DNA of 64,000 bases from Amblyomma americanum (taxonomy: Eukaryota > Arthropoda > Arachnida > Ixodida > Ixodidae). The notes beneath the pieces are model-generated. The model worked only from the letters and a program-made list of their open reading frames with translations. It searched no databases and had not been told where the DNA came from. A program made the position numbers and the translations under genes. This document shows positions 44,285 to 56,915 of this stretch, one piece after another. The stretch's first letter is position 1; the number at the start of each line of letters is the position of its first letter. The stretch lies in the NCBI RefSeq assembly GCF_052857255.1, contig NC_135500.1:51547272-51611271 (forward strand), in the 5' to 3' direction.

Positions 44285-47200
44285 ACGCGTCTCTTCAACG
44301 GCGCAGATTCTACCATGTCCGAAACGAAAAAGGTGCGTCATCTTATGCGAGGAGTCAAAGAGCAGCTTTTCGTAGGACTTGTGCGCGACCTTCCTAGCAC
44401 AGTGGTCGATTTTGCTCGCGAGACGACAAGCACGGAGCCCGCTTTGCAGCAAAGGTTTTCGCATCACCGCCGTTCGCCGAATATAGTTGCTTCGGACGCC
44501 AGCATGCCTCTGCCCCGCACCGAGAGTGAGGCCCTCCGTGAACTTGTCAGTAGCATTGTGCGCGAAGAGGTACCGAAGTTTCGCCCTGTCGGGCAGCACC
44601 CGGATGTCGGAGCCATATCGGATGTCATTCGCGACGAAGTCCGTCGAGCGGTGCAGCCAATGGCCTGTCTTCAACCGCCGCCTGAGCCGTACGCCATGAC
44701 GCACAGTGAAGCGTTATGCACGTCTGCGCCAGCACCACCGGAGTTTTACATACTGCCCTGCTCCTCCTGCACCCCAACAACGGTATTCGACTTCGCCTGC
44801 CCTCTCCGACGCACGACCACCTCTCAGCAAAGCACATGCGTGGAGCACATCGTACATCCCGCCTTTCTGCTTCCACTGTGGTTAGGCCGGCCACATACTG
44901 TGCCACTGCCCGCATCGCGAGATGGGCCTGCGAGGGTTTTCACCAGACGCACCACGGCCACGCTATGGTGAACGGCCCCGTGACATTGAGCAGTACCTGA
45001 CGGCCAGCGTCCCCACTGCGCCCTCACAACAGCGCCCGTCCAGGTTGCCGTCGCCCCATCGGTTCTCTTCCACAGGACGCCAGCCGTTCATCCGGCAGTT
45101 TAGTCCACGCCGAGAAAAACTGAAGACGGCGACATGTGGGGGGTAGGGCCGCCTCCGCTCCGCAATTCGAACAATATCCTCCGCTCGCCGACTTGACCCT
45201 TCAACCCCATCTTCCATCTCCTGCGTCGATCACCTTCCGACGCCCAGTACAGCCTCTGCCCGACGCCCCATTTCGACGAACACATCGACCCTCCACTCCT
45301 GAACCTTCCACGACGCGCGTTCCAGAAAATGAGCTTGTTTCCGCCGAAATACTATTCCTCGCTTACAACCACCATGTGACTGACCTCGTAGATACCGGCG
45401 CCGATTTCTCCGTTATGAGTTGTAATCATACTACTCTCTTGAGAAAAGTGCTGGCACCCTGGCATGGAACAGGAATTCGGACCGCTGGCGGTCATGTGGT
45501 AATGCCACTCGGTGTCTGCACCTCTAGAATAGAGATTCGCCGTGTCAATTTCACTGGTTGCTTCGCCGTGCTTGCTCAGTGCTCCAAGGAACTGATGCTC
45601 AGCCTCAATTTTCTTCGCGAAAATGCTGCTATCATCAACCTATGTGAACTCATGGTTACATTCTTCGCCCCGTGCACCATAGCCGACGCCATAGCCATAG
45701 CCAAGTGCACCACGCAGACCCGTTTTTCGTGTGTCCAACGACCACATTACTCTACCACCGCGTGTCAGCTGGTTTGTTATGGTGGAGTGCGACAACCCCC
45801 GAGCATCTAATGGCACCGCCGAAGCAAAATTGCCTTTACTGCTGAGCCAACAAATCTGCTTCGTATGGCGAGTCGTTGCATTTGCAGAATCAGCGAACTC
45901 AGCTTCTGGTTACGAACTTTAGCGCCGAATACTGCCACTTGGCGAAAAATGTAGCCATCGCCTATTTCGATGAAGCTAGCGAGCCCGCCACCCACTGCGC
46001 GTTGTCAACGTCCCGGGATACCCCTCTAGGGGGACCTAGTTAAAGAGTTCAGGTTGACGTGAACCCTGCTTTGAACACTGATCAGCACCGCCGCCTGCAA
46101 ACCATCCTTAACTCTTTTCATGACTGCTTTGCGACTACCTCTAAGGTCAGCCAGACGTCCACAACGAAATATCGCCTCAAAGGTGATGGCAGTGAGCGGC
46201 ATATCCGTCAACACCCTTATCGAGTTTAGGCGAAAAAACGTGATGCGATACGGCTGCAAGTTGACGAAATGCTCCGGGATAATGTCAGACAACCATCTAC
46301 AAGTCCATGGGCTTCGCCTGTAGTGATGGTCGCCACCAAAGACGGGACTCTCCGATTTTATGTCAACCATCGAAGACTTAAGAAAACTACCACAACAGGA
46401 CGTTTGCCCGTTACCTCTAATTGATGACTCTTTCGACCGGCTGCATCATGCCAAATACTTTTCTTCTCTTGACCTCCGCAGTGTGTAGCACTGGCAAATT
46501 GAGGTGGATGAACGAGACCACGAGAAGAAAGCGTTCGTTACTCCCGACGGGTTGTATGAGTTTAAGGTGCTCAACTTCGGCTTGTGTTCCGCTCCTGCCA
46601 CCTTTCAAGGGATGAATGGCTCGGTGCTCGTTGGCCTAAAATGGCAGTCCTGCCTCGTCTATCCTGACGATGTCATTTTTTTCTGCCACCTGCGACAAGC
46701 ATCTCAAGCGCTCCAGTGCAGGTCTGGAGGCCATGCGATCGGCCGGCCTCTCGCTCAAACCAGAAAAATGCCACTTTTGCGTCCTAATGGCTGACGTGTC
46801 TGGGCCATTTCGTGAGCGCTGAAGGTGTTAGGCCTGGCGCCAAAAAAACGGCTGCCGTCGCTGCGTCTTCGAGCCCCACCTGTAAGCTTGCTGTGCGCCG
46901 TTTTTTGGCTCTCTGCGCCTATTACCGACGTTTCGTGCGAGACTACTCCCGCCTAGCCGAGCCTCTAACTCGCTTGACAAAGGAGGAGCAACGTTTCGTC
47001 TCTGCGCGAAAACAGCAGGAGGCCTTCGACTATCTTTGGAACCGCCTCCAAATTACACCCATTCTTGGTCACTTTGACGAGGAGGCGGACACCGAACTGC
47101 ACACCAATGCCAGCAACGTCGGTCTGGGTGCCGTCTTCGTTCAGTGGCAAACTGGTGTTGAGCGCACGATTGCTTATGCAAGCCGCACACTGTCGCGATC

Positions 47201-48660
47201 TGAAGCTAATTATTGTACCGCGCAAAAGGAGCGTCTTGGTGTAGTCTGGGCGGTAACGAAATATCACCCATACTTTTATCGTCACCCTTTTCGAGTCATG
47301 AGCGATCAGCACTCGCTTTGTTGCCTTGCGAACCTTAAAGGTCCATCGGGGAGGCTAGCGCGTCGAAGCCTCCGGTTGCAGGAATTCGATGTTACCATCG
47401 TGTACAGGTCTGGCAACAAACACAGCGACACAGACTGCGTGTCAAGCGCTCCTCTCCCGTACACCATTGCTGACACGGAAGACAATCCCACTTTTCTTGG
47501 AGCTTTAACCACATCCGTACTTGCCCAACAAATGCGGTGATGCCGAGCTACGACCCCTCATAGAATACCTCCAAGGCCACAGCTTGTCGCCGCCCCGCTT
47601 CCTCACAAGCGGGCTAGTGTCGTTCTGCTTGCGGGCCGGCATCCGCTACAAGAGAAACTACGACCCCACGGACCCCCCGTACCTGCTCGTGGTTCCAATG
47701 GTGCTTCGAGACAAAGTTCTGCATGCATGCCACGACGAGCTTTCTGCCGGCCACCTCGCTTTTCTCTCTAGTTGTCGCGGACACTGCAGAGGTATTACTG
47801 GCCCCGGCTTGCTACAGCTGTCCAGCACTATGCTGTCTTGCCGCGAGTGCCAACATCGGAAGACACCACCTGTGAAGCCGGCCGGCCTATTGAAACCCAT
47901 TGATCCGCCTCGAATCCTTTTCCACCGAGTCGGCATGAACATGCTGGGACCATTTCCGAAATTATCATTGGGCAACAGGTACATTATAGTTTTCACCGAC
48001 TACCTCATCCGGTATTGTGAGACAAAAGCCCTTTCCTGTAGCGCCGCTGCCGAAATTGCTAACTTCTCATCTTTAGCACTGTCCTGTCTCGCTGCCCCTG
48101 CCGTCGTTTTAACTGATAAAGCCCCGGCGTTTACATCAGCCCTTTCTCAGGAAGTTATGCGGCTCAGTGGCACCAGTCACCGTCGAACTACTGCCTACCA
48201 TTCTCAAACTAATGGACTGACTGAGCGGCTTAATAAGACTATTGCCGACATGGTTTCCATGCTGGACGCAATGTTACTGCCAGATGTTGCACGTCCCTCT
48301 ATCGCTGGCGCAGAAACAGTTTGTTCGGCACGGAAAAGCCGCTCCCAAGCTAACTAGACAGCGGACCCGTAGCAAACAGGAAAGCGATGGTCGACGCTAT
48401 AACCTACATCACCGGGCGGTACTTTACAAACCTGGCGATCAATTTTGGGTTTGGACCCCAATCCGTCTGCGGGGTCGGTCCGAGAAGCTTCGGCGCCACT
48501 ACTTCTGCTGCTATATGGTACTGAGCAAACTCAGTGACATTAACTGCGAAGTCCTCCCGCAAGAGACTGTGAGCTCCTCCAGGCGAAAGGCACCTAATAA
48601 ATCAACATTAACTGCGAAGTCCTCCCGCAAGAGACTGTGAGTTCCTCCAGGCGAAAGGCG
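44285..48660 (+). pseudogene. Gag end, protease and pol of gypsy element A
   Basis: After the gag end and zinc knuckle, the protease shows LVDTGADFSVMS (about 45390) with LSLNFL at its end. The reverse transcriptase (about 46040-46800) has EFKVLNFGLCSAPATFQ and a catalytic box reading YPDD (about 46661), where YLDD is normal. RNase H lies at about 46890-47480 (FLALCAYYRRFVRDYS, TNASN, KERLGVVWAV, SGNKHSDTDCVS). Integrase spans 47530-48350, with zinc finger H...CHDELSAGHL and CRECQHRK, then core NMLGPFPKL and TDYL, and SQTNGLTERLNKTI with the catalytic Glu. Frame breaks near 45780-46800 and the YPDD change make it inactive. Confidence 0.8.
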
Positions 48661-48670
48661 CCTAAGAAAT
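48537..48670 (+). repeat. 68-bp tandem duplication
   Basis: ACATTAACTGCGAAGTCCTCCCGCAAGAGACTGTGAG...CCAGGCGAAAGGC occurs twice in a row (starts about 48537 and 48605), at the end of gypsy element A pol. The copies differ at about three positions. Confidence 0.75.
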
Positions 48671-48739
48671 CAACCAACCAAAAACTAAATTCCCCACCAT
48701 GAAACCCACTGAGAAATTGAGAACTAAATAAACCCCCCA

Positions 48740-50450
48740 AGCTGGTGAGAGTTCAGTCAGCCTGATATCCAAAGTAAAAGGAAAAAAATTCATCAAGCCC
48801 TACAGACCTCTAACGGTCGCATCGCCATTGTATCGAATAGCAATACAAGCCGTCAATGAACTACATGAAGGATCGGCAGAAGAGCCGGAGGTTTTCATGG
48901 AAGTGCACCATTCATTCAGACAGAGACATACCTTAGACAACAGCTTGTTTGCAGTCAAGCAATCCATTGAAATTGCTGCAAGTGAAAAACAACCACGGTG
49001 CATGATGTTTTTAGACATCAAAGAGGCTTACGACAATATAATTCACGTCCTGTTATCGCAAACTTTGGAAAGAGAGGGTGTGTATTCTGAAATATTATGT
49101 ACATCGATAACAACGTAGCTTTGAAATGACAGGAAATGGAAGCTGCAGAAAAAGTTGCAGTTAAAAAGAGACCTAGGCAAAGCCATCAGTTTTCTGCATT
49201 CCTAGTTACGCTCTACATCAGGGAGATAGATTGAGCGGAATATAGAATCTAGCGGATTAGGGTTTACTGTGTCTTGACAGGGAAGGGGTCATCTCGGGGA
49301 AAGGCGTACACCAGGTGTGATATACGCCGATGACATAGTTCCTCTAGCAGGCGACGCAAGAGGCCTTCAAGACTTGCCAGAAATTTGTGGAAAAGAGACG
49401 GAGGCAACAGGACACAGATTTAACGCTGTCAGACCGGGTACCTTTACATGAAGAGCCTGGTATAATCATGCTACAAAACTTAGAGCTAAGTATAGTTACG
49501 GCGCTCAAGTATTTTGGCATATGGATAAATGATGCCAGAGACTACATCTTAGGAAAAAAGAGGAAGAAATTATAAAAAGTAAAAAAGAAACACAGCTGTT
49601 GCGAGGAATCGCGTGCTCTAGCGATATATCAATAATGAAGTTTTTCGGGGAATCAGGGAAAGTGCTGTCGTAGCAGGCTTAAAGTTTCAAAATTCTGTGG
49701 AGTGCATAGGATCTGCCACATATTAGGCACTTGACATAAAGCCGACTACAGTCGGTTGGCTTGCTTTGGAGGCACATGGAAACACTACTGATGAAGCCGT
49801 TCTTGGTGATATGGTGTGGTCGACCTTTCAAGAGCGTGAGGTAAAATGTAAGATGCAGTATGATGAACAGTTGAGGCGTATCATTGAGAAACGACGCGTG
49901 GAAAAATTTTCAGGTGCCTATGCCGATCGAGTATTGATACTACACGGAAGCAAACAACTAGATGGCTTCCTATAAAAAATAATTATCGAACGGAAGACAC
50001 CAATCAAAACAAACATAGAAAAAGAAAGTGCGATTCTCAGATAATAATCGATGGCAAAATAAAATGCTGCGTAAGCAGACGGTAAAACTCTGTAGGAAAG
50101 CTCGATCTAAGATTAAAAAGGAAACCCTTTTTGACAATTGCAAAGGGCGTCCTTTACATTCTGAGGTTAGGGCTGGGTGGGAAAGGCCCAAATGTTACCT
50201 GTAAAACTTGATACCACTGATGACGATTGCTGCCGCTGAAAGCAAGAGATGGAAACGATCGAACATATTGATACCAAGGGTAAGAATCTCTGACTCCCCG
50301 TTCACGCTGCCGCCGCAGGAACCTGCGAAGCACAAGGTTTGCAGAATAGCCGGGAGATGTTCCATTTTCAGAACCTATCAACAAATAAGAGGTGACTAGA
50401 CAATTGGTATACAAGGTCAAGAGACTACCTTAGTATTTGGAAGAAAATTG
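48740..50450 (+). pseudogene. LINE reverse transcriptase remnant, continuation after gypsy A
   Basis: VKGKKFIKPYRPLTVASPLYRIAIQAV (RT fingers) is followed by TLDNSLFAVKQSIEIAASEKQP and MMFLDIKEAYDNI (motif A), then PGVIYADDIVPLAGD (catalytic YADD, about 49318-49345). After that comes the thumb (LKYFGIWINDARDYILGKK) and a decayed C-terminal cysteine/histidine block (CCR...EMETIEHIDTKG near 50240). There are many stops and shifts. It fits as the downstream half of the LINE that stops at 39385. Confidence 0.65.
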
Positions 50451-50649
50451 GCAGTCAGTCCGAAGATATTACAAAACCTTAAGTCGAAGATATTATTACG
50501 TGAAAGTATGCCGAAGAAGATGGAGCATGATGGATGTTGATGGCAGCATATTAATAGCGCTGACGGCCTGTATCGAGAGCTCCCGCCCGCGCCGCTGCAA
50601 AGTTCGTCGTCTTCTCGTTCGCAACACTATGTACCCTAATTTACTAGAA

Positions 50650-53225
50650 AGGCCAAGCTTTCTCTGCCCGACTGCCTGCCTTCTTGCCTGCCTGCATGCC
50701 TGCAGGCCGGACTTCCTGCCTACTTTTTCGCCTTCCGGCGCCTCATCAGGCCTGCACGCCTGCGTGGATGCCTTCAAGCCTGCCTGGCTGCCTGCCTGCT
50801 CTCCTGCACGCCTGCTTGCCCGCGTGCCTGCTTGTTTTGCACGTCAGTGTGTTTGCATTCCTGCGTGCCTGCCTCTCTGCCTGCACACCTGGCTGCTGTG
50901 TTTGCCTGCCTACGTGCCTGCCTCTCTGCCTGCGCAATTGCCTCCACTCCTCCAAGCATGCCTACCTGCCTGCGCTCCAGCACGCAAGCCTGCCTGCCTT
51001 CCCTCCTTCGTGCCTGCATGCGTGCCTGCCGGCCTGCCTGCCTCCCTGTCTGCTTCCCTGTCTGCATGCCTGCATGCGGGCCTGCCTGCACTCCTGCACG
51101 GTTGCCAGCATTCCTGCCTGCCTGCTCTCCTGCATGCATGCCTGCTTGCTTGCTTGCACTCTTGCACGCAATTTCTACCTGCCTGCACTCCTGCACGCAA
51201 TGCCTGCCGGCCTGTACACCTGCACGCATGCCTGCCTGCTGTCTGTGTGACTGCCTCTCTGCGTGCACATCTGCATGCCTGCGTGCCTGTAGGCCTACCT
51301 GCCTGCACGCCTGCACGCCAGCCTGCCTGCGTGCCTGCAAGCCTGCCTGCTTGCCTGCCTCTCTGCCTGTACACCTCATTGCTTGCTCTCCTGCATGCCA
51401 GCACAACTGTGTGCCTGCCTGCAGTCCAGCACACATGTTTTTCTTCATACAGTCCTGACGCATGCCAGCCTGTCCGCACTTCTGCGTGCTAGCAGGACTG
51501 CCTTCCTCCCTGTCTGGATGCCTGCCTGCCTACACTCCTGCATGCATGCCTGCCTCTCTGCAGTCCTGCATGCTAGCAGGACTGTCTGCCTCCTTGTCTG
51601 GATGCCTGCCTGCCTGCACTCATGCATGCATGCCTACCTGCTTTCGTGCATTCCTGCTTGCCTGCAGGCCTACCTGCTTGCGTGCAGGCCAGCCTTCGAG
51701 CTTGCCTGCACTCCTGAACGCTTGTGTGCCTGCCGGCATGTGCGCCTGCAGGTCTGCCTGAGTGACTGCACATCTGCGTGCCTGCCTGCACGCATTCCTG
51801 CCTGACTGCCTACACTTTTGCTTGCACTTTTGCACGTTTGTGCGCCAGCGTGCCTGCAGCGCTGCCTGCCTGATTGCACGCTTGCGTGCCTGCCTGCACT
51901 CTTGCTTCATGTGTGCCTATCTGCGTGCATGCAGGCAGGTCTGCCTGCAGAACTGCTAATGTGCATGCACGCCTGCCTGCCTGTTTCCACGTATGTATTC
52001 TTCCCTGCCTGCATGCCTATGTTCCTGCCTGCCTGCAGGCCAGCCTGACTGCTCGGCTGCGTGCCGGTTTCTCTGCCTGCATGCATGCCTGCCTCCTCTC
52101 TGGTATGTATTCAAGCCTTGGGGCCTGTCTGAGTGCCTGCCTGCAGTCCTCTACGTTTGCTTGCCTGCCTGCACTCTTGCCCGCAAGCCTGCACTCCAGC
52201 GTGCCTGCTTTCGGGCCTTAAGGCCTGCCTGCCTCTCTGTCTGTATGCCTGCCTGCCTGCACATCTGCACACCTGCGTGCATGAATGCCTGCGTGGTTGC
52301 ACGCCTGCGTGCCTGCATTCACTCCTTAATACCTGTGTACCTGCCTGCCGGACTGCCTGCCTACATTCTTGCACACGTCCCTGCCTGGCTGCAGTCCTCT
52401 GCGCATGCCTGCCTGCACTTCTGCATGCCTAGCTCAGGGCCTACTGGCCTGCCTCTCTGCCTGCCTGCCTGCCTGTTTGCACACCTGCGTGCCCGCAGGC
52501 CTGCCTGTCTGCAGTCCTGCCTCTCCACCTGTGTGCCTGCACGCCTTCAAGCTTGCCTGCACTCCTGCAGGCCTGTGTGCATGCCTTCCTGCACTCCTGG
52601 ACGCCTGCTTGCCTGCCTGCTTGCACTCCTGCATGCCTGCCTGTTTGCACTCCGGCATGCCTGCGTGCGTGCGTGTCTGCCAGCACTCCTGCATGCCCGC
52701 GTGCCTGCCTGCCAGTATGCCTACCTGTCTGCCTGCACTCCTGTATGCCTGTGTGCCTGTCTGCGCACCTGTGTGCCTGCCTGCACTCCTGTATTCCAAG
52801 AATATTTTACGATATGGCTCAATGTTTATTAAAGTTTACCACCACCACACTGCATGTATGCAAGCCTGTATGCCTGCCTGTCTGCATGAGAGTGCGCCTG
52901 CCTGCACTCCTGCGTGCCTGCTTGCCTGGCTGCACGCCGGTCTGCATGCCTGCGTTCCTGTCTGAACTCCTGTCTGCACTCCTGTATGCCTGCGTGCCTG
53001 CGTGCCTGCGTGCCTGCCTGCCTGCGCTCCTGCATGTCTGCCTGTTTGCACGCCTGTCTGCAATCCTACATGCCTCTGTGCCTGCTTGCCTGTCTACATT
53101 CCGGCAGGCCTGTCTGCACGCCTGTGTGCATGTATGCACTCCTGCACACCTGCCTGCTTGCCTGCACTCCTGTATGCCTGCGTACCTGCATGCCTGCCTG
53201 TCTGCACGACTGCGTACCTTCTTGC
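50650..53225. repeat. CTGC/TGCC minisatellite, about 2.6 kb
   Basis: Imperfect array built on the tetranucleotide TGCC (CCTGCCTGCC), with frequent 12-base variants such as TGCCTGCACTCC and TGCATGCCTGCC. It has no internal spacer except at about 52795-52855, where about 55 bases of AT-rich sequence (TATTTTACGATATGG...) break it. The missing stop words make overlapping open frames in most frames of both strands; these are artefacts. Confidence 0.95.
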
Positions 53226-54690
53226 AGAATGTAGATGAGGAAAAATAATTAACTCTGAGAAGTATATAAACGCATACTTATGACCAAAGAGACTTCACAC
53301 TACTTACGGAAAAGACTATGAGGCACAGTGCACACACGGTGGCATAGAGGTGGACATTCTAAGGGCCTGCCAAAATATTCCGATACAGATATGATAAAAG
53401 CACGACGACTAAACAGCGGGAGGAAATGCTGTCCACCTCAGACCCAAAAGTTCACCAGAAGCTCACCGAAAGGGCTAGAACGGCCGCAAGATCTAATAAT
53501 CTCCAAGAACAGAGGAACAAATCGCAAGTTTTAGTTGTCATTACAATGTTTTCACCGTCACCACCAACGCGTTTGAAGTGGTGCTTGCTCGTGCAGGTGA
53601 CCGCATGCATTTTTTTAGGACTGAGTCGAGTAAGGATGGAAGTAGATGAAGGCGAAGACGTCCAAAGCACCGCTCGAGAGACTGAGAGTTAAACACGCGG
53701 AATGCTCGACTGCGTTGTAGCCATAGTTTTCTAATGCTGGCGCCACAGCGGGTTCAAATATTGCTCCTGGTCATAAATTGTTTTAGTTAGTTATTTACCA
53801 AATAACACCGCCCGCCCAACTGACACTGACGCTCTCTGCTCCGCGTGCCCTCTCCAGTTGCGATATGTTAACTATCGCAGTCTCCCAGCTCGTCCGGTGG
53901 GGATGGATTCGCTAATTTTGCGGTGTGCTGTGATGTGTATTTCGTGGTCTCGTGACACTTGTGACGTCATCACTGCCTTAACCTGTTCGAGAATTTTGAC
54001 ACCGACATCAGCGAGGTTCTGGTGTGGCGAAAGCTTTAACGATGCCGTATAAAAAGAGGCCACATTAATATTCATAAGTTGTATTCTCAGTACTCGTTGC
54101 TTCACTGCTGTGAGATATTAGCCTCTCTTTCGCAGATCCTATTTCGCAGCGCACTGCTTCTTTGAGGGCTTAGCTGGAAATTAAATTTATAGCTTTTAGA
54201 ATTCAAATCGGCATCTGTCCACATCTGGCACCTTGGACTTGTTTTTCGAAGAAATGTCCTTAGATTTCCTAGGTTTAATAGCTTCCTTATTTATCAACGC
54301 ATTTTGCAGTACTGAGGGTCTGAACTGAAGCTGCCATAATTTCACTTCTTTGACATCGACGTGCGTACCACTTCACTCCACTGAGAACCGAAAGCATTCT
54401 CATTTACTGAACACAAAACAATTTGAAACTTGCTGTCCCGTATTTAGATACGCAACGCGATCCTGCATAGCTCGCGTAAATACACGTTCACCTGCAGCGC
54501 TCATCTTGCTATTCTTTTAAGTTCACTCAACAAGCCGTGTGGCTGCGGCAATCCCATTACTGAAAATTTCAGTGGTCGATGTCTTTCACAGTGTATTAGC
54601 AGGGGATGGGGGGCATCACGTGCTACTTCGAGGTTTTTGAAAGTGTTACTGGCGTCACAGGCTAATCGCCGTAACTACCCTTTTGTGCAG
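53226..54690. other. Intron sequence, nothing recognised
   Basis: Between the minisatellite and the third exon I see no transposon protein or repeat end. The last 30 bases give a usable acceptor, CTACCCTTTTGTGCAG. Confidence 0.35.
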
Positions 54691-54972
54691 GCGACTGCGG
54701 CGTTCTTTTTCCCTAGACAACTACAAGCTACTGTGCGCGAGATGCAGCGCACAGGGCGCTGTCTACCCAGCGTGCGAGGCGTTGCTGTGAGCGGAAGTGT
54801 GCTCCCAACACCCGTGGCCGACGCGGCTCGCAAGGCCCTCGTGGGAATAGAGAATCTGCTGCATGTGTATGGCATGACCGAGGCTTTTGGCATCATAACT
54901 GGCCAAGGACGAACTGGCAAGCCGCACACTGGAAATGACGTCGGGGTTCCCGGAATGTCACTTGTGGTTAAG
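54691..54972 (+). CDS. Acyl-CoA synthetase (ANL family), third recognised exon
   Basis: 282-bp exon (94 codons, phase 0 at both ends), bounded by TTTTGTGCAG and GTATGTTC. It encodes AAFFFPRQLQATVREMQRTG, LPSVRGVAVSGSVLPTPVAD, then LLHVYGMTEAFGIITGQGRT and GKPHTGNDVGVPGMSLVVK. YGMTE is the ANL A5 motif, whose Thr and Glu bind ATP and magnesium. GKPHTGNDVGVPGM is the usual segment before the next conserved Asp. The join with the preceding exon (DAVDKYK to ATAAFFFP) is what the family shows, so no exon seems to be missing in the 33.6-kb intron. Open and intact. Confidence 0.9.
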
Positions 54973-55429
54973 GTATGTTCTACTGGTGCACTCTCTGTAA
55001 AAGGAGAACTTTGGATGGTATAGTAATGAACGTAAATAGTTCCTGGGATGGAGGAATAGTCAATAATCACGTGATTTTAGATCACCCCATCATAAACGCT
55101 TATCCGAAAGACGAGAAGTTAAGAAGTACTTGGGCTTCGGCTGTTTGGAATATCATCATATGCAAGACGTGCATGCGCTGCCCAGGTTCGAGACAAAGTC
55201 GAATACAACATGAACGGTTAGCCGCAATCTGCTGAGACCTTATTTATTAATATAAACATGCTTCCGTTCTAGTGGATAAAAAAGAAACAAGAGCAGGAGA
55301 CAAACGCATCTTAAAAGCATAAAAAGATTCAGAAAAGACAACATGGAAGTTAACTATGCTGATAGAAAAAATAAAAATAAAGCTGAAACCAATAACCAAA
55401 CAAGTATTTGTGAAAGTCCGCTGGGAGGT

Positions 55430-55775
55430 TTGCAGCGTTACCGTATCACCCCTGCCTTAGTGATACATACGTGTAGCTGACAATCTTCCTCTGGGTGAGG
55501 GCAACCGATGGGTAACTTTTGCAGTCGCTTTTCACGCGAGAAATCATTCGTAAAACCTCGCTGACATCCCATTTCTAATTTTCTTTTGTCCTAGCCAAGA
55601 TTATTGTCTTTTAAAGCGCTCTGTCACGTTCATGTATTAGACAGTGATCGCGAAATTCCCTGGACCCTGCAGGGAGAGCCCATTTCTTCTGTTCTGTAGG
55701 AGCTGTTCATTTAAGGAGCGTCAAGTTTGCCCCACGTAGGACCTGCCACATGAAATAGGTATCTTATACACAATC
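55430..55775 (-). pseudogene. Penelope-like GIY-YIG fragment
   Basis: The minus strand reads WIVYKIPISCGRSYVGQT, then RSLNEQLLQNRRNGLSLQGPGNFAI, then ISRVKSDCKSYPSVALTQRK, with stops. It is the GIY-YIG endonuclease end of a Penelope-like element. It joins directly to the I-clade LINE at about 55776, where the LINE frame stops making sense, so one was inserted into or fused with the other. Confidence 0.7.
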
Positions 55776-56765
55776 CATGTGACTTTGGGAGTGAGATCTA
55801 GGATGCGGTTTTTGGGTATTCTGTTATGTTTCTGTCCTTTCCAACGTTTGGTTAGGCTGCGGCGGGCTTCCCAGATATGTAATAGATGGTTGTCCACTGC
55901 CGGGCAGTCTTCCGTGGTCTCTATCTGTGTTTCGTGTTGATTGAGTGTTGTCAAAAGTGTTTGGGCCCACTGATCGTATCCATCTTTAATCAGGTTGGCT
56001 GAGGGCAGGGACTTTCTGAAAGCCTGCCAGTCTGGGAGTCGAGCTTTTGTGAGGGGATTTTTGAGGGGCCGCGTGTGAATAAGTGTGTTAATGATGCAGT
56101 GGTCACTGCCTAGTGTCTCTTCCGTGTTGTTCGATTGCACGTGTTGGTTGTGTTTGGAAAGTGTGAGATCAGGACACGTGTCCCGAGTCACAGAGTTTCC
56201 CGTTCGTGTGGGATGCGCTGGGTCGGTCTGGAGGGTGATGCCTAGTGTAGAGACAAGCTCCGCTAGATTTCTACCTCGCGCCTCCCCCTTTTTGTAGCCC
56301 CATTATTGGCGGGGCATTGAAATCTCCCACAATCAAAAATGGGTACCGATGCGCTATCTTCAGTGCCCGGCTGGAGATATCTGAGAAAGTAATATTTTTG
56401 AGCTTGGGCGGACAGTATATGTTCAATATGTGTACAGGGGGGTCAGAGCGTCGCAGAGGTAACACGGTGACCATAGTGTAAGAGTATGTTATCTCTATGT
56501 CTAGGTCTACCTTCTGTGCTGTGTACGACTTATGTACAAGAATACAGATGGATGGGTCCCGCTGAAAAGTGTTGTATACAGAAAATTTGGCCGATGCCCC
56601 AGGTTCTTGAAGCGCGACAATGGCGGCATGAAAGTCCAATGTTTCAAGGTAAAGGCGTAGGTGTGCTCGTTTCGCGCGGTCGCGAAATCTTCTACAATTC
56701 CTTTGTATTATGCCCAAAGGTTCCTGTTTTATTTTACGAGGTGTCCTCTTAGTGCCCTGAGCCAT
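55776..56765 (-). pseudogene. I-clade LINE ORF2 start: APE endonuclease
   Basis: Starts MAQGTKRTPRKIKQEPLGI. The endonuclease shows IIQRNCRRFRDRAKR, IVALQEPGA (metal-binding Glu), HILNIYCPP and FLIVGDFNAPP. After a frame break near 56275 come DTCPDLTLS and LGSDHCII with the catalytic His. All motifs are recognisable. It nicks target DNA for target-primed reverse transcription (family knowledge). The reverse transcriptase is absent because the sequence runs into a Penelope-like fragment at about 55776. Confidence 0.8.
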
Positions 56766-56915
56766 GATAAAGGCTAGAGGCTGGCTGGCTCACCCCACCC
56801 ACTGCGCTGGTGCCCTGCATGGTAGCGAGGGGGTTATCCTGATTTTCTTCCTCAATAGTTTCGCGGCAAATTTTGGATGGACGGCCTACTTCCCTTACGG
56901 GTCCTGCCCGCCTAA

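Larger units (their letters stand above)
39390..48735 (+). mobile_element. Ty3/gypsy element A, split by LTR element B
   Basis: Begins with a PBS-like TGGCGCCGCC near 39422 and ends near 48735. Gag is interrupted at 40107 by element B and resumes at 44285. It is followed by a zinc knuckle (FHCG...AGHILCHCP near 44870), protease, reverse transcriptase, RNase H and integrase. Flanking LTRs were not recognised, so they may be lost or very short. It lies in a LINE, which reads up to 39385 and from about 48740. Confidence 0.75.

Noticed and set aside
50437..53248. Many long open frames giving Cys/Leu/Pro/Ala-rich or Arg/Gln/Ala/Gly-rich proteins
   Set aside because: They come from a minisatellite with almost no stop words. 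They overlap each other in several frames on both strands and show no domain.
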